From Hoeflea sp. (GTDB lineage Bacteria > Pseudomonadota > Alphaproteobacteria > Rhizobiales > Rhizobiaceae): a stretch of 64,000 nucleotides of DNA. Where the stretch lies: assembly GCF_002733955.1 (NCBI RefSeq), contig NZ_NVXQ01000005.1:205931-269930 (forward strand), written 5' to 3'. The translations under genes and the position numbers were made by a program. Each line of letters begins with the position of its first letter. The stretch's first letter is position 1. Shown piece by piece: positions 30,260 to 41,114 of the stretch. The notes beneath the pieces are model-generated. The model ran no database searches. It saw only the letters and a program-made list of their open reading frames with translations, and was not told the origin of the DNA.

Positions 30260-30727
30260 ATGAACGACGAACCGTTGTTTGAAGCTGTCCTGAGCCCCTA
30301 CCGTTCGCTGGGGCGGATCGGCTTCGTGGTGCTGATGGGCGCCACCACCCTGATAACCGTCATCCACATGGCGATCTTCGCCGGGGTCGGCGCCTGGCCG
30401 GTATTTGCGTTTTTCGGGCTGGATCTGGCGCTGCTGTTCGGCGCTTTCTGGCTCAGCTACCGCTCCGCACGAGCGCGCGAGTTCATCCGCATGTCACGCA
30501 CGGATCTCTCCATTCGCAAGGTTGCGCCTTCGGGGCGTGCCGAAGATCACCAGTTCAACCCGTTCTGGACCCGGTTCAACATCGCCCGGCACGAGGAAAT
30601 CGGCATCACCGGCATGCGGATTTCAAGCCGTGGCCAGCAGACCGAGGTTGGCTCGTTCCTCAATCCCGAAGACAAGGAAAGCTTTGCCACCGCGTTTCAG
30701 CGGGCGCTGGCGACTGTCAAACGCTGA
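30260..30727 (+). CDS. DUF2244 family membrane protein
   Basis: A 155-residue protein with two hydrophobic helices (about 20-45 and 48-68) and a C-terminal domain typical of DUF2244 (FNPFWTRFNIARHEEIGITGM). The function is unknown in the family. It is divergent from nth, with 61 bp between them and a good GGAGGCGAG ribosome-binding site. The nth-DUF2244-ada neighbourhood recurs in rhizobia. Confidence 0.88.
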   Translation: MNDEPLFEAVLSPYRSLGRIGFVVLMGATTLITVIHMAIFAGVGAWPVFAFFGLDLALLFGAFWLSYRSARAREFIRMSRTDLSIRKVAPSGRAEDHQFNPFWTRFNIARHEEIGITGMRISSRGQQTEVGSFLNPEDKESFATAFQRALATVKR

Positions 30728-30849
30728 AGCGTTTTCTCTGGTGGCGTGTTTCGGGTGGCGGCGCTTTGCTGCACGTGATTGAGTGCAGTCATGACACGAC
30801 GCGCAGCGGCTGAGCGGGCAGATTGCCCGGGGCCGCAGGGAGCCAGACC

Positions 30850-31737
30850 ATGAATGTAACCGCCCAGCTTGACCGCGACATCACGCCGGATGGCGATGAT
30901 TACGATCTCGTCCGCAAGACCATCGAGCGGATTTCGCTCGATTTCCGGGCGCAGCCGTCGCTGGAGGAAATCGCGTCCGATATCGGCGTGGCGCCGGGAC
31001 GCTTGCAAAAGACCTTCAGCCGCTGGGCCGGACTGACCCCGAAGGCATTTTTGCAGGCGGTGACGCTGGACCACGCCCGCCGGCTGCTCGGAAACGAAGG
31101 CCTGCCGCTGCTCGATGCGAGCTATGAGCTCGGGCTTTCGGGGCCGGGGCGGCTGCATGATCTGTTCGTCACCCATGAGGCGATGAGCCCGGGCGACTTC
31201 AAGAGCGGCGGTGCGGGGCTCGAGATACGCTACGGCTACCACCCGTCACCTTTCGGGATTGCGCTGGTGATGGCAACTGACCGCGGACTTTGCGGCTTGG
31301 CCTTCGCCGATCCCGGCGAGGAGGCCGCAGCGCTTGAGGACATGGGGCGGCGCTGGCCCGGTGCGGTGCTGAGGGCCGATCAGGAAGCGACTGCAGGCTA
31401 TGTGGAGCGGGTGTTCTCGCCCGCGCAATGGCGTGCCGACCAGCCCTTGCGCATTGTCATGATCGGTACCGACTTTCAAGTCCGGGTCTGGGAGGCGCTG
31501 TTGCGCATTCCGCTGGGAACCGCGAAGACCTATTCCGATGTCGCAACGGAGATCGGCAAACCCTCAGCCTCGCGCGCCGTGGGTGCTGCCGTCGGGCGCA
31601 ATCCAATCTCGTTTGTGGTGCCGTGCCACCGGGCGCTGGGCAAATCCGGCGCGCTGACCGGCTATCACTGGGGCATCACCCGCAAGCGAGCGATGCTGGG
31701 ATGGGAGACCGGATGCGTGCAGTCGGGTGGAGCTTGA
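30850..31737 (+). CDS. Ada-like protein: AraC-type HTH plus O6-alkylguanine-DNA alkyltransferase
   Basis: A 295-residue fusion. The N-terminal part (about 20-115) is an AraC-type helix-turn-helix, and the C-terminal part (about 125-290) is an MGMT-type alkyltransferase with the acceptor cysteine in VVPCHR (Cys259). It lacks the N-terminal Zn/methylphosphotriester domain of E. coli Ada, so it probably repairs O6-alkylguanine but is not self-activated in the same way; that is inference. ATG 30850 (MNVTAQLDRD) follows GGAG and is preferred to 30823. Confidence 0.92.
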   Translation: MNVTAQLDRDITPDGDDYDLVRKTIERISLDFRAQPSLEEIASDIGVAPGRLQKTFSRWAGLTPKAFLQAVTLDHARRLLGNEGLPLLDASYELGLSGPGRLHDLFVTHEAMSPGDFKSGGAGLEIRYGYHPSPFGIALVMATDRGLCGLAFADPGEEAAALEDMGRRWPGAVLRADQEATAGYVERVFSPAQWRADQPLRIVMIGTDFQVRVWEALLRIPLGTAKTYSDVATEIGKPSASRAVGAAVGRNPISFVVPCHRALGKSGALTGYHWGITRKRAMLGWETGCVQSGGA

Positions 31738-31756
31738 ACTCGCGAGAAGGACTGGT

Positions 31757-31799
31757 CCCCCTCTGTCACTTCGTGACATCTCCCCCGCAAGGGGGAGAT
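31757..31799. repeat. Dispersed palindromic repeat of the rhizobial double-hairpin type
   Basis: Two adjacent hairpins: TGTCAC-TTC-GTGACA (31764-31778) and ATCTCCCCC-GCAA-GGGGGAGAT (31778-31799), preceded by CCCCCTC. This arrangement closely resembles intergenic repeats I know from many Rhizobiales genomes, present in many copies between genes. It lies between two convergent genes (ada-like and gpmA), where it may also help end transcription. Only one copy is in this window. Confidence 0.7.
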
Positions 31800-31826
31800 C
31801 AGGTGCTAGAAATTTTGGTCTTCAGC

Positions 31827-32462
31827 TCAGTGCGCCTTGGACATGTCGCCCAGCACCTCTTTCGAAGCGACGGTGGAATCGGCGTTGAGCTTGTAGACCA
31901 TGGGCACGCCGGTGGCGAGGTTGAGCTTGACGATCTCCTCGCGTGACATGCCGTCAAGGATCATCACCAGCGAGCGCAGGGAATTCCCATGGGCTGCGAC
32001 CAGAACGGTCTCGCCGCGCAGCACGCGGGGCAGGATCTCGGTCATGTAATAGGGCCAGACGCGAGCACCCGTGTCTTTCAGGCTTTCTCCGCCCGGAGGC
32101 GGCACGTCATAGGAGCGGCGCCAGATGTGAACCTGCTCCTCGCCCCATTTCTCGCGCGCGTCGTCCTTGTTGAGGCCCGCCAGATCGCCATAGTCCCGCT
32201 CGTTGAGCGCCTCGTCGCGGATCACCTCGAGGTCGGTCTGGCCGATGCCCTGCATGATCAGGTCGAGCGTGTGCTGGGCGCGGATCAGGTTGGAGGTGAA
32301 GGCGATGTCGAACTTGAGGCCGGTTTCCTTAAGGGCAACGGCGCCGGTCTTGGCTTCCTCGACGCCGAGCTCTGTGAGATCAGGATCCTTCCAACCCGTA
32401 AACAGGTTTTTCAAGTTCCATTCGCTTTGGCCGTGGCGGACAAGGACGAGCGTTCCGGACAT
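31827..32462 (-). CDS. gpmA: 2,3-bisphosphoglycerate-dependent phosphoglycerate mutase
   Basis: The glycolytic enzyme interconverting 3- and 2-phosphoglycerate. In 211 residues it has the active-site [10 protein letters not shown] at 7-16 and the second histidine motif [13 protein letters not shown]. It is the shorter (about 210 aa) alphaproteobacterial form. It follows dapB by 44 bp on the same strand. Confidence 0.95.
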   Translation of the reverse strand: MSGTLVLVRHGQSEWNLKNLFTGWKDPDLTELGVEEAKTGAVALKETGLKFDIAFTSNLIRAQHTLDLIMQGIGQTDLEVIRDEALNERDYGDLAGLNKDDAREKWGEEQVHIWRRSYDVPPPGGESLKDTGARVWPYYMTEILPRVLRGETVLVAAHGNSLRSLVMILDGMSREEIVKLNLATGVPMVYKLNADSTVASKEVLGDMSKAH

Positions 32463-32506
32463 GATGAGATCCCTTTTTCAAGCAGGTTAAGTTCAAGCGG
32501 TTTGGA

Positions 32507-33337
32507 TTACTGGTCTGCGAGACCAAGCACATCGAGCATGGAATAGTAACCCGGTTTCTGGGCGCGCGCCCAGAGGGCGGCGCGGACGGCGCCGCGGGCG
32601 AAGATCGAGCGGTCGGTGGCCCGGTGGGTCAGTTCCACGGTCTCGCCCTCGCCTGCCAGCAGCACCGAATGCTCACCGATCACCGAGCCGCCGCGCAGCG
32701 TGGCAAAGCCGATTGTGCCTGCTTCGCGCGGTCCGGTGTGGCCGTCGCGAACCCGGACGGAATTTTCGGCAAGTGCAATCTCGCGGCCTTCGGCTGCAGC
32801 TTCACCGAGCAGCAGGGCGGTGCCCGAAGGCGCGTCGACCTTGTGGCGGTGATGCATCTCCAGCACCTCAATGTCCCAGTCGCTCGCATCCAGCGCCTTG
32901 GCGGCCTGGCGCACCAGCACCGAGAGCAGATTGACGCCGAGGCTCATATTGCCGGACTTGACAATGCGGGCATGGCGCGAGGCGGCATGCAGCCGGGACT
33001 CGTGGCTTTCATCCATGCCGGTGGTGCCGATGATGTGGACGATGCGGGCCTGGGCGGCGAGATCGGCAAATTCCAGCGTGGCTGCGGGTGCGGTAAAATC
33101 GAGCACGCCTTCGGCCTGGGCGAAAACCGGCAGCGCTTCATCGGTGACGATGACACCATTGCTGCCGAGGCCTGCCAGTTCGCCGGCGTCCTTGCCGAGC
33201 GCGTCCGACCCGGGCCGCTCGATGGCGCCGGCCAGATGAACGCCGTCGATTTCGGCGATGGTGCGGATCAGGGCCTGGCCCATGCGTCCGGCGGCGCCGA
33301 CCACGATCAGGCCCATGCTTCCGGTTGGTGTGGTCAT
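32507..33337 (-). CDS. dapB: 4-hydroxy-tetrahydrodipicolinate reductase
   Basis: DapB reduces the cyclic precursor in lysine/diaminopimelate synthesis. The 276-residue protein has the NAD(P)H-binding [13 protein letters not shown] at 12-24 and the catalytic [15 protein letters not shown] motif. The start overlaps the stop of the upstream ABC exporter gene by 4 nt (ATGA), so it is translationally coupled to it. Confidence 0.97.
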   Translation of the reverse strand: MTTPTGSMGLIVVGAAGRMGQALIRTIAEIDGVHLAGAIERPGSDALGKDAGELAGLGSNGVIVTDEALPVFAQAEGVLDFTAPAATLEFADLAAQARIVHIIGTTGMDESHESRLHAASRHARIVKSGNMSLGVNLLSVLVRQAAKALDASDWDIEVLEMHHRHKVDAPSGTALLLGEAAAEGREIALAENSVRVRDGHTGPREAGTIGFATLRGGSVIGEHSVLLAGEGETVELTHRATDRSIFARGAVRAALWARAQKPGYYSMLDVLGLADQ

Positions 33338-35178
33338 GGCTTGGTTCCTTTCGTGTCGGCTGCTGTCTCTTGTTCGGCGGCCAATCCGGTTTCTGCCGGG
33401 GCCGGATCGCTGCTCGCCTCGCTGTAAGCCTGGAGCCGCGCATAGAGTCCGTCCCGGTTGGCGCTGAGATCGGCATGGCTTCCGACCTCGACCACCCGGC
33501 CCGCCTGCATGACGACAATACGGTCAGCGCGGGCGATGGTCGACAGCCGGTGGGCAATCACCAGCACGGTGCGGTTCTGCATGGCGCTTTCGAGCGCCTT
33601 CTGCACGGCGGCCTCTGATTCATTGTCGAGCGCGGAGGTGGCCTCGTCGAGTAGCAGGATCAGCGCGTTGCGCACCAGCGCCCGGGCGATAGAGATGCGC
33701 TGGCGCTGACCGCCGGAGAGATTGACGCCGTTTTCGCCGAGCATGGTGTCATAGCCCTGCGGCTGGGCCAGAATGAACTCATGCGCATTGGCAAGTCTCG
33801 CCGCGTCCTCGATCTCCGCGTCGGTGGCCTCGGGCCGGGCGTAACGCAGATTTTCGCGGATCGAGCCCTCGAACAGCCAGGGCTGCTGCGAGACATAGGC
33901 GATCTGCTGGCGCAGGGAATTCTTGGTCACGGTCGCGATGTCGGTGCCGTCGATCAGCACCTGGCCGGTGGCCGGATCATGAAACCGCGGCACCAGCGAA
34001 ATCAGTGTCGACTTGCCGGCGCCGGAGGGGCCGACAATGGCGGTGGTCTTGCCGGCTTCTGCGGTGAAACTCACGCCATCAAGGACGATTTCGTTCTGGC
34101 CGTATCCGAAGCCGATATTGCGGAACTCGATCTCGCCTTCACGCACATTGAGTGCGACAGCCCCGGGGCGGTCGCCCTGCGTTGGCTCCTCGTCGAGGAT
34201 CTCGTAGATCATGCGGGCATTGACGACCGCGCGCTCGAGATTGATCTGCAACCGGGCCAGGCGGCGGGCCGGATCATAGGCGAGCAACAATGCGGTGATG
34301 AAGGAGAAGAAGGCGCCGGGGAGAACATCGCCGTAGATCGAGCGGAAAGCCGCATAGGCAATGACCCCGGAAATGGCGAAACCGGCCACGGTTTCGGTCA
34401 GTGGCGAGGTGCGCTCGGTCAGCCGTGCGATGCGGTTGGACCGGTCTTCGGCCGCCTTGATCAGGCCCGCCGTGCGGCTGCTGATCTGCTCTTCCATCGT
34501 AAACGCCTTGACGATGGTGATGCCCTGCACGGTTTCCTGCATGGCCGACAGCACGCGGCTGTTGAGATCGATCGATTCGCGGGTGGCGCTTCTCAGCCGC
34601 TTGGAAATGTAGCGCAGGGCAATGAGCACCGGCGGCGAGACCACGAACACGATCAGGCTCAAGACCGGATCCTTGGTCACCATGACCACGATCAGGGCGA
34701 TCAGCGTCAGCAGGTCGCGGGCGAACGAGGTGATGGTCAGGTTCATGACATCACGGATGCCGGCGACATTCTGCGAGATCTGAGCGGCTATCTGGGCCGA
34801 GCGGGTGTCGCCGAAGAAGCTGACGCCGAGGCTCATCAGGTGATCGATCAGGCGTTGCTGGTAGCGGGCGACGAGATTGTTGCCGACCTGCGCCAACGCC
34901 ACCGCCTGGCCGTAGGATGCCGCCCCGCGGATGATGAAGGCAGCCAGTACCGAGCCGCAGATCAGCCAGATCAGGTCGGCGTTCTTCTTGGCAAAAGCCT
35001 CGTTGATGACCGCTTCCATAATCCAGGCCATGAAGGCGGTGGAGGCAGCAACAAGCACCAGGCAGAAGGCGGCAAAGATGTAGGTCTTGACGTAGTCGCG
35101 GCCATTCTCACGGATGATCCGGCGGATCACCATCGTCAGCGATTCCACATCCTGCTTGATGTTCCTGCCGCGCTTCAC
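33334..35178 (-). CDS. ABC exporter, MsbA/lipid-A type (fused permease-ATPase)
   Basis: A 614-residue half-transporter. Six hydrophobic segments occupy about 30-310, and the ATPase follows with Walker [10 protein letters not shown], signature LSGGQRQR, Walker [12 protein letters not shown] and the H-loop AHRLST. It resembles MsbA-type exporters, which move lipids or drugs; substrate unproven. It has a GTG start at 35178 with GGAAGA upstream. It is coupled to dapB by a 4-nt overlap and ends in an acidic, Ala/Thr-rich tail. Confidence 0.92.
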   Translation of the reverse strand: MKRGRNIKQDVESLTMVIRRIIRENGRDYVKTYIFAAFCLVLVAASTAFMAWIMEAVINEAFAKKNADLIWLICGSVLAAFIIRGAASYGQAVALAQVGNNLVARYQQRLIDHLMSLGVSFFGDTRSAQIAAQISQNVAGIRDVMNLTITSFARDLLTLIALIVVMVTKDPVLSLIVFVVSPPVLIALRYISKRLRSATRESIDLNSRVLSAMQETVQGITIVKAFTMEEQISSRTAGLIKAAEDRSNRIARLTERTSPLTETVAGFAISGVIAYAAFRSIYGDVLPGAFFSFITALLLAYDPARRLARLQINLERAVVNARMIYEILDEEPTQGDRPGAVALNVREGEIEFRNIGFGYGQNEIVLDGVSFTAEAGKTTAIVGPSGAGKSTLISLVPRFHDPATGQVLIDGTDIATVTKNSLRQQIAYVSQQPWLFEGSIRENLRYARPEATDAEIEDAARLANAHEFILAQPQGYDTMLGENGVNLSGGQRQRISIARALVRNALILLLDEATSALDNESEAAVQKALESAMQNRTVLVIAHRLSTIARADRIVVMQAGRVVEVGSHADLSANRDGLYARLQAYSEASSDPAPAETGLAAEQETAADTKGTKP

Positions 35179-35284
35179 GTCTCATCTTCCTGTCAGGCGT
35201 TCAATGCGAACACCGTCTCACAATCAGCCGGGAGTGTCCCCGCGCTGTTCATGGCGGCTCTATAGCGGGTTGTATCGAGTTTGC

Positions 35285-36310
35285 CTATGCTTTCCAGCGC
35301 CTGCCTTCGGTCGCGACACCGAAACGGACCGGAGTGCGGGCATAGGCCGCAAGGCCCGACAGCGCCGCCAGCGGATGGGTGATGACGAAAGTCGGAATGT
35401 TTTTCAGGATCTCCGAATGCGGCGCCTTGTCCTCGAAAGCCTCGCGGAAGCGCGGCTGGTTGAGCGCCGGCAGGATCCTCTGCACGATGCCGCCGGCCAG
35501 GAACACGCCGCCACGGGCCATGAAGATCAGCGCCAGGTCACCGGCAACGCGGCCGAGATAGGTGACAAACAGCTCGATTGTCTCGACCGCTGCAGGGTCG
35601 GAGCCATCGGCCCAGCGCGACGTGACTTCCGCAGGCGTGGAGGCAGCGGGCGTGACACCATTGGCCTTGCAGACGGCGCGGTAGATATTCATCATGCCGC
35701 GACCGCACAGCAATTGTTCGGCGGACACCCGGCCCTCGATGGGTTCATACAGTGGAAACAGCTCGTAATCACGCTCGCTGCGCGGGCCCATGTCGACGTG
35801 GCCGCCTTCACCGGGAACCGGGAACCAGGTGTGACGCGCATGCACGAGGCCCGAGACGCCGAGGCCGGTGCCGGGGCCGACCACCACGCGCGAGGTGGAG
35901 GGACGGATCTCACCACCACCGACCTTCTCCAGAAATTCCTGTCCGAGCGAAGCCGCAGCCAGTCCCTGGGCCTCGAAATCATTGATCACCACCACATTCT
36001 CGAAGCCGAGATCCCGGATCATGATTTTGGGCTGGATCACCCAGTCGCAGTTTGTCAGATCGATCTCATCGCCCTTGATCGGCCCTGCCACAGCAAGAAT
36101 GGCCGACCGCGGCTGCAGCGAGGTCTTGTCGAGCACGCCGGTCTGGATCGCCTCATCGATGGTGGCAAAATCGGCCGTGGCCAGGATCGGAAATTCCTTC
36201 GGCTCGGCATTGGCATCGGACAGGATGGCAAAACGGGCATTGGTGCCGCCGATGTCGCCGATCAGGATCGGAAATGCGATTGTGTGGTCGATTTCATAGG
36301 ATGTGGGCAT
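35285..36310 (-). CDS. glk: Glucokinase
   Basis: Glk phosphorylates glucose with ATP. The 341-residue protein has the phosphate-binding [11 protein letters not shown] near residue 18 and the ASKHA second motif [13 protein letters not shown], and lacks a repressor helix-turn-helix. ATG 36310 ([10 protein letters not shown]) has a GGGAA-type site upstream and is preferred to 36361. It lies between mgsA and the ABC exporter, the usual rhizobial order. Confidence 0.95.
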   Translation of the reverse strand: MPTSYEIDHTIAFPILIGDIGGTNARFAILSDANAEPKEFPILATADFATIDEAIQTGVLDKTSLQPRSAILAVAGPIKGDEIDLTNCDWVIQPKIMIRDLGFENVVVINDFEAQGLAAASLGQEFLEKVGGGEIRPSTSRVVVGPGTGLGVSGLVHARHTWFPVPGEGGHVDMGPRSERDYELFPLYEPIEGRVSAEQLLCGRGMMNIYRAVCKANGVTPAASTPAEVTSRWADGSDPAAVETIELFVTYLGRVAGDLALIFMARGGVFLAGGIVQRILPALNQPRFREAFEDKAPHSEILKNIPTFVITHPLAALSGLAAYARTPVRFGVATEGRRWKA

Positions 36311-36378
36311 GCTCTTGTTCCCGTCGGCCGGATAGGGTTGCGGTACGGCCCAAGGCAGCACCGGATCGATGTGACTGA

Positions 36379-36756
36379 CTATCCAAGCGCCTTGAGCAAG
36401 GTGTCAGCCGTGGCACGGTTAAGCGCCATCGGAATATCATAGACGATGGCAAGCCGCATCAGCGCCTTGACGTCGACATCATGCGGCATCGCCGTCAGCG
36501 GATCGACAAAAAAGATCACCAGGCCGACATCGCCGGTGGCGATCAGCGCGCCGATCTGCTGGTCACCGCCCAGCGGGCCGCTCTTGAGCCGCTTGATCTC
36601 GAGATCCGGGCAGGCCTCGGCAATCCGGCTGCCGGTGGTGCCCGTCGCCACGATCGGAAACCGGGACAGCGCCTTCTGATGCGATCTGGCGAAGTCGGCC
36701 AGATCATCCTTCTTCTGATCATGCGCGATCAGGGCAACGGCTTTTTGAACACTCAT
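36379..36756 (-). CDS. mgsA: Methylglyoxal synthase
   Basis: MgsA converts dihydroxyacetone phosphate to methylglyoxal, a glycolytic bypass relieving phosphate stress. The 125-residue protein is the short form (E. coli is about 150) and keeps the catalytic Asp in [11 protein letters not shown] and His in [15 protein letters not shown]. It is upstream of glk on the same strand, 68 bp away. Confidence 0.95.
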   Translation of the reverse strand: MSVQKAVALIAHDQKKDDLADFARSHQKALSRFPIVATGTTGSRIAEACPDLEIKRLKSGPLGGDQQIGALIATGDVGLVIFFVDPLTAMPHDVDVKALMRLAIVYDIPMALNRATADTLLKALG

Positions 36757-36898
36757 GGCGGCCCATCATCCAGAAAACCCCAGCCCGAAGACCGGATTCT
36801 CCATTTCAATCGATTTGATGCGCTTTCTATAGCTTGTCCGCCGAGCAAACAAAAGCCGTTGCCTTTGCGAATTTTTGATGACGCTTTGCCGGGGCGGT

Positions 36899-37957
36899 TT
36901 ATCGGGCAGGCCGTGGCACCGGCAGGGGGATACGCCCGGGCAAGGGCAGCGCACCAAAAGCCGAAGCGCTGGCGGCATTGGCGTTGGCCCGGGCGATGCG
37001 GGCAATCGGGTCGGCGCCCAGGGTCACCTCGGCCTCGGATCCAGGCCCCGGCGCCATTGCGACCAGCGAACAGGCCGAAGGAAGATCGGAGAGCTGGATC
37101 TCGCGCTTCTTCGGCTTCGGCTTGGTCTCCTTTTTGGGCTTGGCCGGGGCCCAGGGCTCATCGGTGAACCACCAGGCGAGAGACTTGTCGCATCCCGGAC
37201 CCTTCGGCGGCGGGTTCTGGGACCTGCAGCCGCTGGCGCCGGGTGGACACTTGATGCGGATGTGAAAATGGTAGTGATGCCCGTAATAGGGCCTGATCTT
37301 GCTCATGGCAGCGCGGTCGCCGGACCAGCTGTCGCAGAGCTTCTTCTTGATGCCGGGATGAACGAAAATGCGTTCGACTTCGGGATAGCTGGCGGCCCGC
37401 ATCAACAGCCGGGCATGCGCCTGGGTCCAGACCCGGTCATCGACAAACAGCGTGTTCTTCTTCAGCATCGATGTGGCGGAAAGGTTTTCGCGCTCAGTGG
37501 CCGACAGGGTGCGGCCCGGCATCGGCGTTAGCCAGACATCGGCATCGAGACCGACCTGGTGCGATGCGTGTCCCGACAGCATGGGGCCGCCGCGCGGCTG
37601 CGCGATATCGCCGACCAGCAGCCCGGGCCAGCCGTCATGCGCCGCCGCCTCGCGGGAAAGCCTTTCCACCAGCGCGATCAAATCGGGATGCCCCCAGCGG
37701 CGGTTGCGCGACAGCCGCATCGCCTGCCAGGTCGGCCCATCCGTGGGAATGGCGATACCGCCGGCGAGACAGCCTTTGGAGTAGAACCCGATGGCGCGGG
37801 CCGGCAGAACGGCGGGCAGTTTCGCCGCGCCAAAGATCTGCTTGGCAGGCTGATCGGCCGCAGCCGGAAACACACCGCCGGCAATGAGGAAGGTCGTAAT
37901 CAATGCAGCGTGGATGGCTTGACGTGTCGCAACAACAAGGCGGTTAACGGGGTTCAT
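36899..37957 (-). CDS. mepA: Penicillin-insensitive murein endopeptidase MepA
   Basis: MepA is a periplasmic LAS-type Zn metallopeptidase cutting D-Ala-mDAP cross-links in peptidoglycan. The 352-residue protein has a signal peptide (MNPVNRL..., hydrophobic core ending near residue 33), the Zn motif GHASHQVGLDADVW and the second block GHHYHFHIR. The C-terminal region is rich in Pro, Lys and Ala and longer than in E. coli. ATG 37957 is chosen over 38002 because it starts directly before the signal peptide. Confidence 0.95.
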   Translation of the reverse strand: MNPVNRLVVATRQAIHAALITTFLIAGGVFPAAADQPAKQIFGAAKLPAVLPARAIGFYSKGCLAGGIAIPTDGPTWQAMRLSRNRRWGHPDLIALVERLSREAAAHDGWPGLLVGDIAQPRGGPMLSGHASHQVGLDADVWLTPMPGRTLSATERENLSATSMLKKNTLFVDDRVWTQAHARLLMRAASYPEVERIFVHPGIKKKLCDSWSGDRAAMSKIRPYYGHHYHFHIRIKCPPGASGCRSQNPPPKGPGCDKSLAWWFTDEPWAPAKPKKETKPKPKKREIQLSDLPSACSLVAMAPGPGSEAEVTLGADPIARIARANANAASASAFGALPLPGRIPLPVPRPAR

Positions 37958-38123
37958 GGGCTCGGTCTCCACGCTCACAGGCAAAGCAGGCAGGCAAATC
38001 ACCTGTGCCCATGCTAAAGCATCCTGCGCCCGGGCGGAATCGCCTGCATCAGGTAAGATATCTGGGTAGCTTCACAGACTCGCTTTCACGTCGCCGCCCC
38101 GCATCAGGTTCCTGGCCTACCCC

Positions 38124-40016
38124 TCAGGGCATGACCCTATAGAGTTGCAGCGGCAGGTCTTGCGTGCCGGTGACCGGTTCAAGCCAAGCCGGCACATGCC
38201 CCTGGCCCAGCTGTGCATACAGCCCATCGGGGGCAACCCGGCTGATGCTTTTGGCCTGCGGATCGGATTTGCAGAAGGCCACGATCGTGACCCCGGCGCC
38301 GCGCAGGAACTTGACCGCATCCTTCGGTGGCGCCATTGCCGCATGCAGCTCGGTGAGCATGCCGCCCTGATTGCGATGATAGGGTGCCGCCAGCACGCGA
38401 TGCTCGCTGAAACGCAGGATCTGCGCACCCATGTTTGAAGGCGAAGCCACCACCCCGGCCGGTTCGCCAGCCAGGGCGCGCATGGATTCTGGACCGGCGC
38501 AAGTGTTTGCTTCCTGCATGGGAAGGCTGCCGATCTCCTCGCCGGACACCTTGTTGACAGCCATTGATACCAGCGCGCCCGACAAGGCCCAGATGAAGGG
38601 AACAGCGGCGAGTGCGGAACCGGCGAAGATCAGCCCCTTGCGCAAATTCTTCTGGTCGGCGTTGGCACGGGCGCGCGCTTCAGCGACAAGGGCTGCCATC
38701 GGGATGGCCGAGAGCAGGTTGGAGAACACCGCGCCGCGCACCTGCACCATCGCGATGACCCAGGAGACGGCCAGAAGCGCCAGCAACACACCATAAGCCT
38801 GGACTTGGGGACCTTGAACGATGCGGCGAACGCACAGGATCATTGCCAGCACCGGCACCAGGTAGAAGCCTGGAAGAGTCCACGGTTCCGTGCTCGCTTG
38901 GGCCGCAATCGACTGCGCTTCAGTCACGCTGCTGAGCCACATGCTGACCAGCAGCGGGTCCAGTGTGGCAAGCGGATTGCCAAGGCATTGCGGCGCAATC
39001 AGCAGCGCGGCGCCAAGCGTGGCGGCGCCGGCCAGACCCAGGGCTGCCAGACGGGATGCGAAATTCCGCCCGGAAGTTGCCGAGACGGCAAGATAGAAGC
39101 TGCCAGCGCCGATGACACCGAGGGAGAAGAACCCGGTCGACAGCGCATCACAAGCCACCACAGCATAGCGCGCCGGAGGTACGGTGAGAAAGAAAACGGC
39201 ACTCAGGGCAGCACCCATGGCAAGGGCAAAGGCCGAGGCGGCTGCCTTGACATTCCTGCCAAGCCAGAGCCACTGAAGTGCGACGACGAGGGCCGCGACG
39301 AGGACCTGAGGCGTGGTTTCGACACCGATGGCAATGGCGAGGGCGGCGGCCACACCGGCGATCGCATGGGCGAGCGGCGGCCGTCCGGGCAGGATCAGAC
39401 AGGCCGCGATGGTGACAATCAATCCAAGCTGGACATTGTGGTGGTCGATCGACCCGGGCTGGAACCGGTTGCCACCAAGCACGAACAGGAAAGCCAGCGC
39501 CAGCGCGATGAGGCGGCCCGGCTGCCCTGCCAGAACACCGCCACCGAGCCCCAGGGCATAGAAAACCGGCAAGGCGGTGAGCAAGGGCCAGACCAGCAAA
39601 GCCGAGGCTTCCGCCATGACCGGGCTCATGAACAGCGAGAACAGCAGGACCAGATTGGCGATCGGAAGGTCGATCAAGCGCGACCAGTGCATCAGGGTGC
39701 CGCCTTCAAGGCCCAGCCGGTACTGCGTCAGGTCGAACCAGCCCTGCCCGGCGAGCAGGTCGCGAACCTGGACCAGCCGCATGACATCATCATTGTCGGC
39801 GCCGACATAGTCGACATAGGTGGCGAAATGGAGTGCCGCCGAGGCAATGATGAAGATGAGGAACGTGAGCAACACGGGCCGGTGCAGCGGCGCAAGCGGC
39901 GAGATGCGGCGGGGCCGGTCGACGTTGCCTGCGGCTGCGAACCCGGACTCACCGGTGGCAGGGCTGGTATCGGTCAAAGGCAACTCCAACGCATAAATTT
40001 TCTCCCGGGCATTCAA
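38124..40016 (-). CDS. STT3-like GT-C glycosyltransferase, polytopic membrane protein
   Basis: A polytopic protein of about 630 residues with 11-13 predicted membrane segments. It shows GT-C features: an acidic first-loop motif GADNDD (about 72-77 from the proposed start) and GSIDHHNVQ (about 188-196), which I compare with the G-S-x-D motif of STT3-type oligosaccharyltransferases. The periplasmic C-terminal domain is small. There is no in-frame ATG near the N-terminus. TTG 40016 is the most upstream plausible start, with AAGG nearby, and it sits only 71 bp from a divergent GT2 gene, so the 40154 frame start is rejected. It probably transfers or modifies a lipid-linked sugar; acceptor unknown. 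Confidence 0.7.
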   Translation of the reverse strand: MNAREKIYALELPLTDTSPATGESGFAAAGNVDRPRRISPLAPLHRPVLLTFLIFIIASAALHFATYVDYVGADNDDVMRLVQVRDLLAGQGWFDLTQYRLGLEGGTLMHWSRLIDLPIANLVLLFSLFMSPVMAEASALLVWPLLTALPVFYALGLGGGVLAGQPGRLIALALAFLFVLGGNRFQPGSIDHHNVQLGLIVTIAACLILPGRPPLAHAIAGVAAALAIAIGVETTPQVLVAALVVALQWLWLGRNVKAAASAFALAMGAALSAVFFLTVPPARYAVVACDALSTGFFSLGVIGAGSFYLAVSATSGRNFASRLAALGLAGAATLGAALLIAPQCLGNPLATLDPLLVSMWLSSVTEAQSIAAQASTEPWTLPGFYLVPVLAMILCVRRIVQGPQVQAYGVLLALLAVSWVIAMVQVRGAVFSNLLSAIPMAALVAEARARANADQKNLRKGLIFAGSALAAVPFIWALSGALVSMAVNKVSGEEIGSLPMQEANTCAGPESMRALAGEPAGVVASPSNMGAQILRFSEHRVLAAPYHRNQGGMLTELHAAMAPPKDAVKFLRGAGVTIVAFCKSDPQAKSISRVAPDGLYAQLGQGHVPAWLEPVTGTQDLPLQLYRVMP

Positions 40017-40087
40017 CCTAGCCTTAACCTTCTCAAGAAATAGTAAAGCCACGGGCCTGCCTGGCCTGCAGCTAACGGGGAACTCCC

Positions 40088-41098
40088 ATGACGAACGGTT
40101 TGCTTGACGGCCTGGATATCGCGGTGCTGCTGCCCTGCTACAACGAGGCCGCAACCATCAGCGACGTCGTCGCGGGCTTTCGCGCGGCGCTCCCCAGTGC
40201 GCGGATCTATGTCTATGACAACAATTCGAAAGACCAGACGGCGCTGCGCGCAGCGCTGGCCGGCGCCATCGTCGTGCGCGAACCACGCCAGGGCAAGGGC
40301 CATGTGGTGCGGCGAATGTTTTCCGACATCGAAGCCGATATCTACCTGATGGCCGACGGCGACGGCACCTATGCGCCCGATGACGGGCCGGAGCTGATCC
40401 GCACCCTGCTGACCGAGCGCTGCGACATGGTCGTCGGCACGCGCCGCGGCGTGACCGATGATGCAGGCCGGCGCGGCCACGCCTTCGGCAACTCGATCTT
40501 CAACTCGCTGTACCAGACGATCTTCGGCAAGGATTTCACCGATATCTTTTCCGGTTACCGGGCCTTCTCCCGCCGTTTCGCCAAGAGCTTTCCTGCGGTC
40601 TCAGGCGGCTTCGAGATCGAAACCGAGATGAGCGTGCATGCTTCGGTGCTGAAACTGCCGGTGACGGAACTGGCACTCGATTACGGGCGCAGGCCGGAAG
40701 GCTCGCACTCGAAACTGTCGACCTTCAAGGACGGGGCGAAGATCCTCTGGATGTTCGCCATGCTGATGAAGGAAACCCGGCCGTTCACGTTCTTCTGCTA
40801 TCTCAGCGGGATAACCGCCGGCATCTCGATGCTGTTCATGGCGCCGGTGCTCACCGAGTATTTCAACACCGGCCTGGTGACACGGATGCCGACATGGGTG
40901 CTGGCCATGGCGCTAATGATGATGGCGTTGATGATCTTCTCGGCCGGCGTCATTCTGGACTCGGTTGCGCGGGGACGGGCCGAGCAGAAACATTTTCACT
41001 ACATGTCGATCAAGTCGGCGCCAGGCAACCGGCTCGATCCGGCCGTCATGCCCGAGAAAGCAGACAAGACAGTCCGCAAACCGCGCAAGGTGGCCTAG
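40088..41098 (+). CDS. GT2 glycosyltransferase, GtrB/dolichol-phosphate-mannosyltransferase-like
   Basis: A 336-residue family-2 glycosyltransferase with LLPCYNEAATI at 14-24, the metal-binding DGDG at 90-93 and two C-terminal membrane helices (about 240-262 and 278-300). This matches GtrB/DPM-like enzymes that attach a sugar to undecaprenyl phosphate on the cytoplasmic face. The C-terminal tail is basic (KADKTVRKPRKVA). It is divergent from the STT3-like gene with a 71 bp spacer and has a GGGGAA-type ribosome-binding site before ATG 40088. Confidence 0.92.
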   Translation: MTNGLLDGLDIAVLLPCYNEAATISDVVAGFRAALPSARIYVYDNNSKDQTALRAALAGAIVVREPRQGKGHVVRRMFSDIEADIYLMADGDGTYAPDDGPELIRTLLTERCDMVVGTRRGVTDDAGRRGHAFGNSIFNSLYQTIFGKDFTDIFSGYRAFSRRFAKSFPAVSGGFEIETEMSVHASVLKLPVTELALDYGRRPEGSHSKLSTFKDGAKILWMFAMLMKETRPFTFFCYLSGITAGISMLFMAPVLTEYFNTGLVTRMPTWVLAMALMMMALMIFSAGVILDSVARGRAEQKHFHYMSIKSAPGNRLDPAVMPEKADKTVRKPRKVA

Positions 41099-41114
41099 AC
41101 CCCATCTTCGAGCG

